Shown: in pieces, positions 1 through 6,031 of the stretch
How the letters are laid out: each line of letters starts with the position of its first letter
Position numbering within the stretch: position 1 is the first letter of the stretch
Assembly: GCA_036554605.1 (NCBI GenBank)
Contig: DATBMY010000283.1
Span: 1-12,166, forward strand
Source: DATBMY01 sp036554605
GTDB lineage: Bacteria; Acidobacteriota; Blastocatellia; UBA7656
Direction of reading: 5' to 3'
DNA length: 12,166 bases
Notes under the pieces: generated by a model
What the model was told of the DNA's origin: nothing
The model's database searches: none
The model's input: only the letters and a program-made list of their open reading frames with translations
Made by a program: the position numbers and the translations under genes

Positions 1-175
1 TGCCGGGTATGCGGCCGTAATCGACTCCCTCGCGCATCACGGTTCGCACAAACTCGACGACCGCGTTGAATCGCTCTACCGCCTGCTGAATTGACAGGAT
101 GGGCATGAAAACATCATTCTCGACAGGCATCAGCGCGCTGCCGCTATTTTCATCCAACTCGAACTGCGATGCCAT
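1..175 (-). CDS. N-terminal part of an uncharacterised protein with a VDYGRIPG motif (partial)
   Basis: This is the first 58 codons of a gene that runs off the left edge. It starts at an ATG (175-173) with a GGGGAG Shine-Dalgarno ending 4 bases upstream. A low-complexity start (about residues 1-20) leads into a predicted helix beginning PILSIQQAVERFNAVVEF and the motif MREGVDYGRIPG at 47-58. From memory, a V/DYGxIPG stretch followed by KPTLLKPGAEKL is typical of an uncharacterised bacterial and phage-associated family, sometimes near recombination or single-strand DNA genes. The continuation that would confirm this lies outside the window. The gene is divergent from the small plus-strand gene at 528. 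The ORF and start are fairly sure; the function is unknown. Confidence 0.6.
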   Translation of the reverse strand, partial: MASQFELDENSGSALMPVENDVFMPILSIQQAVERFNAVVEFVRTVMREGVDYGRIPG

Positions 176-353
176 AAATCTCCCCGATATTCTGGCCACA
201 CGCCCATGGCTTGCGCCGCCGGCATACGATCCGCGCGTAATGGCAATGGCCGTGGCTGTTAATTATGTCGGGGTTTCTTAGTCAAAGGCTACCATAGCAA
301 TCCGGTTTCTGTCTCGGGCGCGCCGCGGGGCGGGGATTAAATAAAATTACAAC

Positions 354-381
354 TTTTCATTTTTGCGCTCGGTGGTACAAT
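354..381 (+). promoter_or_regulatory. Putative sigma70-like promoter for the small gene at 528
   Basis: TTTTCA (354-359, 4 of 6 to TTGACA) and TACAAT (376-381, 5 of 6 to TATAAT) are separated by 16 bases. The start of transcription would fall near 388, giving a leader of about 140 bases before the ATG at 528. The sequence around the -35 is locally AT-rich within a GC-rich region. This is a consensus match only. Confidence 0.4.
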
Positions 382-386
382 AGTCG

Positions 387-410
387 CCGGGCGGCTACCC
401 CGCCGCCCGG
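387..410 (+). other. Perfect GC-rich hairpin at the 5' end of the predicted leader
   Basis: CCGGGCGGC (387-395) and GCCGCCCGG (402-410) form a 9-bp perfect stem with a TACCCC loop. No T-run follows on either strand, so it is not a classic terminator. It sits almost exactly where a transcript from the predicted promoter would begin, so it could be a 5' stabilising stem or part of a regulatory leader. It could also be a dispersed GC-rich palindrome. Confidence 0.5.
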
Positions 411-527
411 TAAATGTCTCGCCCCCGGATTACGATTACTACCAGGGATTGAAGCTCGCAGGTGTCCCCGTGCCGGCGCGCGACTTGTTCGCATGCCTTG
501 CCCTACGATCAGTGGGAGGTCTGTTGG

Positions 528-767
528 ATGTTCGGGAAAGGATCTGCTGTCTTTTCTATAGTAGAGATCAGAAGTTTTTATCCAGACGAGTGGGTCGCCA
601 TAACGATAGCAGAGACTGACGCCGACGGGTTCGCCGTGTCAGGCGAGGTTATCGTTCATGACGCGGACGAGCAAGCGGTGTGGTCCGCCGCGAGGCTGGG
701 AGAGATGGACGAGCCGATCTATGTATTCTTCACCGGCCCGCGAGGCGGGGTCACGGTCGCGGCCTGA
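528..767 (+). CDS. Small conserved-looking hypothetical protein (79 aa)
   Basis: I chose the ATG at 528 over the longer frame from 462 because GGGAGG (514-519) lies 8 bases upstream. The upstream codons also read as unprotein-like sequence rich in Cys and Arg. The product has no signal peptide or membrane segment. It begins MFGKGSAVFSIVEIRSFYPD and contains EWVAITIAETDADGFAVSG near 21-40, then an acidic stretch and a hydrophobic IYVFFTGPRGG end. The YPDEWV pattern recalls small single-domain bacterial proteins of unknown function that I have seen in Chloroflexi, cyanobacteria and acidobacteria, but I cannot assign a family. It is the only plus-strand gene in the window and ends 28 bases from the convergent epimerase stop. 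Confidence 0.7.
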   Translation: MFGKGSAVFSIVEIRSFYPDEWVAITIAETDADGFAVSGEVIVHDADEQAVWSAARLGEMDEPIYVFFTGPRGGVTVAA

Positions 768-794
768 AGAGACGAGACGGGAAGCGGCCGGGCT

Positions 795-1916
795 TCATTT
801 AACGAGCCGGCGAGTTTCAAGCTCCGCGGCCGCGCGCTCCGCCTGATCTACCGCCGTTTGCTCTCGCACCCAATCGAGCAGTTCGGGCATGCCTTGCTCA
901 AGAGTGACCCGAGGCTGGTAGCCGAGCAATTTGCGCGCGCGCGTGATCTCCGCAATGCAATGGCGTATGTCTCCTTCGCGGTACTTGTCGACGATCTCCG
1001 GTTCTATATCTTTCCTCAATCCTTCCGCAAGCAAGCGAGCGACTTGCTTCACTGAAGTTGCGCGGCCCGTGCCGATGTTGATGGCTTCGTAGTTTGCCTT
1101 ATCGCTTTCAAGCGCCAGAAGATTCGCCTGCACGACGTCGCTCACGTGCACGAAGTCGCGCGTCTGCTCGCCGTCTTCATATATGACCGGCGCGCGGTCG
1201 TTCAGCAACCGGGATGAGAAGATAGCGCAGACCCCCGTGTATGGATTCGAAAGCGCCTGGCGCGAGCCATAGACGTTGAAGTAGCGCAGCGCGACCGCCG
1301 GGATGGAGTATGCTCGCCCCGCCGCGAGGCAGAGCTGTTCCTGGTCTTGCTTGGTAATGGCATAAACCGACGTAGGGCATAGCGGCTTCTCTTCGGATGT
1401 CGCGGCGGCGGAAAGCTCCGCGCCGCAGCGCGGGCATTCAACCTCCCAGCGACGCGCCGCCAGTTGCTCGGCCGGACGAAGCGGCGGGTTGATCGCGCCA
1501 CACTCCGCGCAACAGTATGCGCCTTCCCCGTATATCGACATCGAGGAGGCGACGACAAGCTTTCTTATGCGGCCGCGCATCTTCAGAATCTGTTCGAGGA
1601 GGACGGCCGTGCCAAGATCGTTGCCCCGCACATACCGCTCAATCTCGTACATGGATTGGCCGACGCCAATTTCAGCCGCCTTGTGAAAGACGGCGTCAAT
1701 CCCTTCCAGGGCTTGCGCGACCATCTCCCGGTCGCACAGATCGGCCTGTATGAACTCAGATTCCGGATTCAAATATGACGGCCGTCCCGTGATATGAACT
1801 TGAGGAACGAGCGAGTCCAAAACGCGAACCTTATGCCCGCGCCTTACAAGCGCGTCGACCAGATGCGAGCCGATGAAGCCGGCGCCGCCCGTTACAAGTA
1901 TGCTCAGGCTTTCCAT
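795..1916 (-). CDS. NAD-dependent sugar-nucleotide epimerase/dehydratase with an inserted four-cysteine element
   Basis: This is an extended short-chain dehydrogenase of 373 aa. The Rossmann TGGAGFIGSHL lies near residues 9-19, the catalytic Ser region SSMSIYG near 124-130, and YAITK (Tyr185, Lys189) supplies the YxxxK pair. Between them sits an insertion of roughly 45 residues containing CCAEC (135-139) and CPRC (161-164), a likely zinc-ribbon element. Such inserts occur, as I recall, in some dTDP-L-rhamnose 4-epimerase-like enzymes (WbiB type), so a nucleotide-sugar 4-epimerase for surface polysaccharide is the best guess; the substrate is unproven. The start is the ATG at 1916, with AGGGGAG just before it. 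An in-frame TTG at 1931 would lie at or upstream of the predicted transcription start. A promoter at 1937-1965 suggests its own transcription unit. Confidence 0.9.
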   Translation of the reverse strand: MESLSILVTGGAGFIGSHLVDALVRRGHKVRVLDSLVPQVHITGRPSYLNPESEFIQADLCDREMVAQALEGIDAVFHKAAEIGVGQSMYEIERYVRGNDLGTAVLLEQILKMRGRIRKLVVASSMSIYGEGAYCCAECGAINPPLRPAEQLAARRWEVECPRCGAELSAAATSEEKPLCPTSVYAITKQDQEQLCLAAGRAYSIPAVALRYFNVYGSRQALSNPYTGVCAIFSSRLLNDRAPVIYEDGEQTRDFVHVSDVVQANLLALESDKANYEAINIGTGRATSVKQVARLLAEGLRKDIEPEIVDKYREGDIRHCIAEITRARKLLGYQPRVTLEQGMPELLDWVREQTAVDQAERAAAELETRRLVK

Positions 1917-1936
1917 TTTCTCCCCTGACAAAACGA

Positions 1937-1965
1937 ATTATTCCCCCACGATTGATAAACGGCAA
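1937..1965 (-). promoter_or_regulatory. Putative sigma70-like promoter of the epimerase gene
   Basis: Reading the minus strand, TTGCCG (1965-1960, 4 of 6) and AATAAT (1942-1937, 5 of 6) are separated by exactly 17 bases. Transcription would begin near 1930, giving a leader of about 14 bases that contains the AGGGGAG ribosome binding site of the ATG at 1916. This arrangement argues against the TTG start at 1931. Confidence 0.55.
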
Positions 1966-1979
1966 ATCGGAATCTAGCA

Positions 1980-2089
1980 GCTTACCCGCCCAGCCGCCCG
2001 TATGGGAAGCCGAACGCTTCGGGGGTCGGGGCTGTTGCCGAATCGCTCCGATGAGCGAGAGGCGCCCCCGGTAACGGGCGGTACTGACT
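1980..2089. repeat. Intergenic repeat-like region, copy B
   Basis: GCGGTACTGACT (2078-2089) is the exact reverse complement of AGTCAGTACCGC at 6881-6892. At the other end of this gap, GCTTACCCGCCCAGC (1980-1994) is, on the minus strand, close to the GCGGGCGGGTAGAGC at 6901-6915 that follows the 12-mer in copy A. A small palindrome CCGAACGCTTCGG (2010-2022) lies between. The region is non-coding in all frames I checked and separates the epimerase from the gene upstream. It looks like a degenerate or rearranged copy of a dispersed GC-rich intergenic element. Confidence 0.45.
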
Positions 2090-2109
2090 GATATTGAATT
2101 GTGCGGCGG

Positions 2110-3120
2110 TTATTTTATAGTCAGGCGCGCGATCTCGGCGTTATCAAGGCCGCGCACCAGGAGTGTGAGCCGGTCGGCTTGATCAACCAGCTTCGAGTCG
2201 AAGATTATTACCCCCGTCACCATCTCGCCGGGCAGAACACTGTTCTCGGGCTTTCCCTTAAAGACTTCGGCGGGGATGATCTGGACGCCTGACCGCGTGC
2301 CTTTTTCGAGCGAGAGCGCGGAGAAGGTGAATTCCTTATCCCCGTTGTTCTTCATTACGTATCGCAGGTATGCCTTGTCGTCGAACGTAAGGATGCGCGG
2401 GTCCAGTATTATGTCGACTCTTCTAGGCGCGACGTACGTATTATTGACTTTAACTTCCTTCAACCCGCGAAGCATCGCGCGGGCGAATCTGTTACGCGCC
2501 TCCGTTACGGCCTGCGCCGCCGCCTGGCGATCTCGCTCAGCCGACCGCTCTTGCGACTGGCGGTCCAGATCGGTTGCGCGCTGCTCGGCCTGCTTGATCA
2601 ACTGGTCGGCTTGCTGGCGCCCGCCCCGAACTATATCGTCGGACTGCTGCTGGGCGGCCGCGATTATCTTAGCCGCTTCAGCCCCCGCAAGCTCCTGCGG
2701 CGCGGGTTTCTGAGACCCCCCCGCCGCAAGATCGGCGCCCGTTACATTAACTATGCGATACGCATCCTTTGCCGGGACGATCGACAGATCGAAGTTATAA
2801 ACCTGCTCTCCCTTCTCGCCCACCTTCACGAAAAGGTTGCTGAATCCCTTGGTGGCGACCGGCTTCAAAAAAAGGTCGTCATCGCCGCGCTGCACGACGA
2901 AGGCGCCGGTCCCGCTCGCCGGGTCATAAAGATCGCCGCATATTATCTCTTTGACCTTCGCCGGAAATACCACTCGCGTAGTAAGCCCGGGGGAGACTTT
3001 TATGACGCCGATGCGGTCGCTTGTCAGACTTATCTTCACTACTGGCGAGCCGGGCGACTGAGCAAAAGCCGCCGCTGCCAAGACCAGTATCAAAATGGGG
3101 GTTCCTGCTTTGAATTTCAT
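2110..3120 (-). CDS. Exported protein: VirB9/TrbG-like N-domain, coiled coil, C-terminal beta domain
   Basis: The product is 336 aa. A signal peptide (Lys2/Lys4, hydrophobic 8-20, cleavage near AFA|QS at 20/21) implies export. Residues about 35-125 have the pattern of the VirB9/TrbG N-terminal domain: PGLTTRVVFPAKVKEIICGD, then a hydrophilic stretch, LFLKP, NLFVKV, and YNFDLSIVP. Residues about 145-215 are rich in Gln, Ala, Glu, Asp and Arg and read as a coiled coil. Residues about 225-336 look like a beta-sandwich with an RRVDIILDPR start. The ATG at 3120 has GAGG 6 bases upstream. No other type IV secretion gene is nearby, so the domain probably serves another envelope complex. It lies 85 bases downstream of the HprK-like gene, possibly in the same transcript. 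The domain assignment is by pattern recognition only. Confidence 0.75.
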   Translation of the reverse strand: MKFKAGTPILILVLAAAAFAQSPGSPVVKISLTSDRIGVIKVSPGLTTRVVFPAKVKEIICGDLYDPASGTGAFVVQRGDDDLFLKPVATKGFSNLFVKVGEKGEQVYNFDLSIVPAKDAYRIVNVTGADLAAGGSQKPAPQELAGAEAAKIIAAAQQQSDDIVRGGRQQADQLIKQAEQRATDLDRQSQERSAERDRQAAAQAVTEARNRFARAMLRGLKEVKVNNTYVAPRRVDIILDPRILTFDDKAYLRYVMKNNGDKEFTFSALSLEKGTRSGVQIIPAEVFKGKPENSVLPGEMVTGVIIFDSKLVDQADRLTLLVRGLDNAEIARLTIK

Positions 3121-3205
3121 TCTGTACCTCGGTTAAAAAAGTGAATAGGAATAGTCTGAAGCCCGCGCTCCGGAATCAAACCGAGCGGCGCTCACCGGCT
3201 CGCGG

Positions 3206-4063
3206 TCACTTCTTATCAGTTCCCATTCCCTGCATATAGTCGATGATCAACCGGGCGGTCTCCCGCGCTTCGCCGCGCAGGCTCTTTATAGCGACTGCGC
3301 CCGACGCCTTTTCGAGCGTCTTCAACACGGCTTCCGGTTTTCTTCTTACAGGCACGCTGTTGGCGAGCAATTCCAGCATCGCCCGGCCCGCTGAAAGACG
3401 GCGAGGCATGAAACGTCTGCCGCGCTTGTAACGTGTAAGAACTATCAGTCCAACCGGCAAAGGCTCTGTGCCGCTTACCCCCTCCAGCTCTTCCGCGCGG
3501 AGCCTCTTCTGCTCGCGCGAGCCCGCCTGCCTGACCCCGAGTGGCGCGGGGTATGAATGCACCCGCCCGCGCCCGTCCAGCACGGCATATTCGTCGGAGT
3601 AGTAAGTAGCGCCGGCGCGAACGAGCTCAGCCACCAGACTCGTCTTGCCGCTGAAGCTGTGGCCGGGAATGATTATTGCCCTGCCCTGCCATCCTACGAC
3701 CCCCGCATGAACAAAGACCCTGCGGCGGGCGAACTCGGCGACGAACAGCTTCAGGTTCGATTCGAGAACGGCGAACGCCTCGTCGAGATTTGACGTTCGA
3801 ATGAGCCTCATCGAATCGGCGTAGAGCAGGCTGTATTGCCTTGCGCCGGTGCTCTTTTCCATTTCGCCCACCCGCAATGAATAGAGCCTGTCTAAGAGCG
3901 GCGACGAAGCCGGCTGCCAGCCCGGCGGAAAGGAGTCTGCAACACGATCGAGGATTTCGGGCCGGTTGGTCCTGATGCCTATCCTCATGCCGTAGCTGCG
4001 AAAAGTCAGTCCGGCCGCCCAGCCAAGGCGGTCAAGGTTCTCCATGCAGTTATTCATCCTCAT
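3206..4063 (-). CDS. HPr kinase-like P-loop ATPase
   Basis: The product is about 285 aa from the ATG at 4063. VHAGVVGWQG followed by the P-loop GHSFSGKTS (Walker A near 134-142) and YYSDEYAVLD (acidic Walker-B-like motif near 154-163) reproduce the core order of the HprK C-terminal domain. The usual second Asp is replaced by Glu (SDE), and the N-terminal HprK domain is absent. In known genomes such HprK-related proteins without HPr often sit in surface polysaccharide or exosortase clusters and their substrate is unknown. No PqqD-like partner is seen here. The start is uncertain: TTG 4075, ATG 4063, 4057 and 4045 are all in frame, and none has an ideal ribosome site. It lies about 50 bases after the TPR gene and before the VirB9-like gene. 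Confidence 0.82.
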   Translation of the reverse strand: MRMNNCMENLDRLGWAAGLTFRSYGMRIGIRTNRPEILDRVADSFPPGWQPASSPLLDRLYSLRVGEMEKSTGARQYSLLYADSMRLIRTSNLDEAFAVLESNLKLFVAEFARRRVFVHAGVVGWQGRAIIIPGHSFSGKTSLVAELVRAGATYYSDEYAVLDGRGRVHSYPAPLGVRQAGSREQKRLRAEELEGVSGTEPLPVGLIVLTRYKRGRRFMPRRLSAGRAMLELLANSVPVRRKPEAVLKTLEKASGAVAIKSLRGEARETARLIIDYMQGMGTDKK

Positions 4064-4095
4064 ATAGCGTGGCAACTCCGAACCCGCCGTAATAT

Positions 4096-4111
4096 CCTCT
4101 CCTCACCTCCT
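4096..4111 (-). promoter_or_regulatory. Strong Shine-Dalgarno-like AGGAGGTGAGGAGAGG without a standard start at the right distance
   Basis: This purine-rich tract lies just after the stop of the TPR gene and is the best anti-SD match in the cluster. The nearest ATG of the HprK-like frame is more than 30 bases further on. An in-frame stop (4105-4103) bounds the frame. The only codon at normal spacing in that frame is a rare ATT (4093-4091). The overlapping GTG (4106-4104) would begin an 18-codon frame ending at a TAA inside the HprK start region. The site may act as a ribosome-loading site for the downstream gene. Confidence 0.45.
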
Positions 4112-4115
4112 GATC

Positions 4116-5426
4116 TCACCTGTTCGCTCGATCTGTTTTGTAAGCGCTCTGCTCCACCAGCGCGAAATCGTCATACCACACTACACCGCGCGTCGGGTCG
4201 TCATAGCTGAACTCGGGAATGCGGTTGATCTTTACCAGTATGGCGCTGGTCGCGGCGGGAACGGCGAACTCTATCGAAAACTCCTGCCAGTCGCTCGACC
4301 CCGCGCCGAGCCGTTCGGAGGCCGCGATCAGCTTTGAAGTTTTTGCGTCGACGACGGCAATCCGCGGCCCGGCCGGTGTCACAAGCTTTTCGGCCCTGGC
4401 GAAGAAAGTAAGGCGGTATTGCGCTCCGGGCCGCACGACGACCAGCTGCCTCAGCTCTCCATCAAGCTTTGTAGTGTCGCGCCCCGTAAAGTTCACCCTC
4501 AAAGATCGCCCGCCCCCGTGAGCCGTCTCTCGGTCGAGCACAAGATGGGCGAAGTTGCTTGAGCGTATGCCCCAGTCGAAATGCGCGAAACCATCTATGC
4601 CGTCCGAGTCGAAGCTGCTATTCCATAAAAGGTTTCGATTATCGGCGCTTGCGCCGCCTTCGCCGACCGCGTCCAGCCATAGCTCACGCGCAAGCTGGAA
4701 TTCGCCGGCGTTGATCATGGCGTCCAGAAAGATTGGTGTCTCGCGCAACTGTAGTCGCGCCGTTCGATCAATCGCGCGCAGCACGCTCGCCGCTTCCTGC
4801 ATCAATGATTGACCGAGAAGAAATTGCGCGAGGATGAATCGAGCGCTCGGGTCATCCGGGGTTGCCGCCATGACTGCATCGAGACTTCCTCCCGACGCTC
4901 TCCAGATCAGATCGAGCGTGGGAGGGAAATAGTCCCGTTTTGAGAGCGCCGCGATTCGAAACTCCTCAAACGACTGCTCAATCAAGCCACGCCTGAGCAG
5001 CAGGTTCGCGTGCCGCCAGCGCAGCTCGGCATTGTTTGGCGCAAGGGCAATCGCCCGCCCGTACGACTCGGCCGCCTCGTCGCGCTCGCCCCTGGCTTCC
5101 TGGATGGTCGCGAGCAGCAATTGAAAGTTGTAATCGTTTGGAGAAAGCTCCACGGCGCGGCGAGCAAAAGATTCGGCGGCCGACAGGTCTCGATCCGCGC
5201 TGGTCAGCTCGGACCTGGCAAGCTGCGCATTCAATCTGGGAGAGTTCGGAAAATAGCTCGCCGCGGTCTCGAGCCTCTGCCTGGACCCATCCTCTACGCC
5301 GCCGGTCATCATACCGACTACCAGGTTCGACACTCCCATATAGCCGAGCAGCGCAATGATCCCGGCTGTCAGCGCCACCACAAGTATGCGTTGGGCCGGT
5401 TTTTCAATTTTCCAATCAATCGTCAT
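4116..5426 (-). CDS. Membrane-anchored TPR protein with C-terminal jelly-roll (carbohydrate-binding-like) domain
   Basis: The product is 436 aa. After a short basic N-terminus, residues about 14-39 form one hydrophobic segment, so the rest probably faces the periplasm. Helical TPR-like repeats follow (about 50-250), for example AESFARRAVELSPND (84-98) and AAESYGRAIALAPNN (118-132). Residues about 267-425 look like a CBM4/9-type galactose-binding beta-sandwich: LWNSSFD opening, GGGRSLRVNF, YRLTFFARA, and a VWYDDFALVE closing strand. Such TPR-plus-jelly-roll proteins are common near exopolysaccharide assembly genes. The ATG overlaps the PilZ stop by 4 bases (ATGA) and has no Shine-Dalgarno, so translation is probably coupled to PilZ. 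It may scaffold a polysaccharide complex; no enzymatic motif is visible. Confidence 0.82.
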   Translation of the reverse strand: MTIDWKIEKPAQRILVVALTAGIIALLGYMGVSNLVVGMMTGGVEDGSRQRLETAASYFPNSPRLNAQLARSELTSADRDLSAAESFARRAVELSPNDYNFQLLLATIQEARGERDEAAESYGRAIALAPNNAELRWRHANLLLRRGLIEQSFEEFRIAALSKRDYFPPTLDLIWRASGGSLDAVMAATPDDPSARFILAQFLLGQSLMQEAASVLRAIDRTARLQLRETPIFLDAMINAGEFQLARELWLDAVGEGGASADNRNLLWNSSFDSDGIDGFAHFDWGIRSSNFAHLVLDRETAHGGGRSLRVNFTGRDTTKLDGELRQLVVVRPGAQYRLTFFARAEKLVTPAGPRIAVVDAKTSKLIAASERLGAGSSDWQEFSIEFAVPAATSAILVKINRIPEFSYDDPTRGVVWYDDFALVEQSAYKTDRANR

Positions 5427-5788
5427 AATTGAATATTGTTAAATGGCCTCTTTTTTATGAAGCGGTGGCGGGTAAATACCACTGCCAGCCCAAAAAATCC
5501 GTTCGAACTGGGCTCCAGGCGCAACACCACGCCTTCAGCCTCGACTGACGGGCCGGGCGCCTCTTCCGATTGCGACAGCTCAATTAAAAGGCTTAGCTTC
5601 GAGTATTGATTGACGCGCTCGGTGACCCGCACATAGGCCCCGCTTGCGCTGACATTATCGAGCATAGTCTCGAACTCGAATCTCTTGCCGCTCGCATTAA
5701 TCCCGCGAACTATCGCGTGAAATGGTGTTGAGACGCGCAGCTTTCCCCTACGCTCGTATTTTGCGCCTGAATATAGGCCGTCAACCAT
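5423..5788 (-). CDS. PilZ-domain protein, probable cyclic-di-GMP receptor
   Basis: This is a single-domain protein of 121 aa. Both signature motifs for c-di-GMP binding are present: RxxxR as R14-GKL-R18, and D/NxSxxG as N45-VSAS-G50. They are followed by beta strands ending in GFFGLAVVF (97-105). The ATG at 5788 has AAGGA (5800-5796) 7 bases upstream. It overlaps the downstream TPR membrane protein by 4 bases, so the two are likely made in fixed ratio and may act together. This would link c-di-GMP levels to the envelope or polysaccharide functions of the next genes. Domain identity is firm; ligand binding and partner are inferred. Confidence 0.88.
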   Translation of the reverse strand: MVDGLYSGAKYERRGKLRVSTPFHAIVRGINASGKRFEFETMLDNVSASGAYVRVTERVNQYSKLSLLIELSQSEEAPGPSVEAEGVVLRLEPSSNGFFGLAVVFTRHRFIKKRPFNNIQL

Positions 5789-5914
5789 TTGGGCTTCCTT
5801 GCGCCTCCCCTTTAAGGTCTTCTAAGAGTACACCAATACCCTTCTTAGCACATCGGCTGGCCCGCCATTTTTTCATAGTAGCAGGTGGCATTTTTCGCGC
5901 GCCACGCATAGGCA

Positions 5915-5943
5915 ATTGTAGCTACCTACAGTCACGGCCTGAA
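5915..5943 (-). promoter_or_regulatory. Weak candidate promoter of the PilZ-TPR cluster, with a small inverted repeat over its -10
   Basis: On the minus strand, TTCAGG (5943-5938, 3 of 6) and TACAAT (5920-5915, 5 of 6) are 17 bases apart. The leader would be about 120 bases. A 5-bp inverted repeat TGTAG-CTAC-CTACA (5917-5930) overlaps the -10 and could be an operator half-site pair. The neighbouring gene upstream encodes a NarL-type regulator, which makes regulation plausible but unproven. Confidence 0.28.
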
Positions 5944-6031
5944 TGAGCTAAAAAGCCAGCCGCCTATAGGAGGAACATGCTATACGGCGAGTCGGGCATA
6001 GAACGGGTAAGGGACGGTTGTCGCCGGCCGT

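Larger units (their letters stand above)
176..527. other. Divergent intergenic region of about 350 bases
   Basis: No convincing gene is seen here. Open frames on the plus strand (99-281, and the 5' part of 462-767) lack ribosome binding sites or overlap the minus-strand partial gene. The region holds a likely plus-strand promoter near 354-381 and a 9-bp perfect GC-rich hairpin at 387-410. For the minus-strand gene, CATAAT (262-267) is the best -10-like hexamer, but the only nearby TTGACT (280-285) is too close, so I do not call that promoter. Confidence 0.5.

Noticed and set aside
387..410. Rho-independent terminator reading of the 9-bp hairpin
   Set aside because: There is no T-run on either side; TAAATG follows on the plus strand and ACTATTG on the minus.
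462..527. N-terminal extension of the small plus-strand protein from ATG 462
   Set aside because: It lacks a ribosome site, has Cys- and Arg-rich unprotein-like residues, and a much better Shine-Dalgarno serves ATG 528.
781..796. GAAGC-GGCCGG-GCTTC hairpin between the convergent genes as a terminator
   Set aside because: The stem is only 5 bp, the tail is ATTT rather than a T-run, and it overlaps the epimerase stop codon. It is too weak to call.
2551..3144. 197-codon plus-strand frame opposite the VirB9-like gene
   Set aside because: The minus-strand gene has a signal peptide, ribosome site and domain order. The plus frame is compositionally an antisense shadow.
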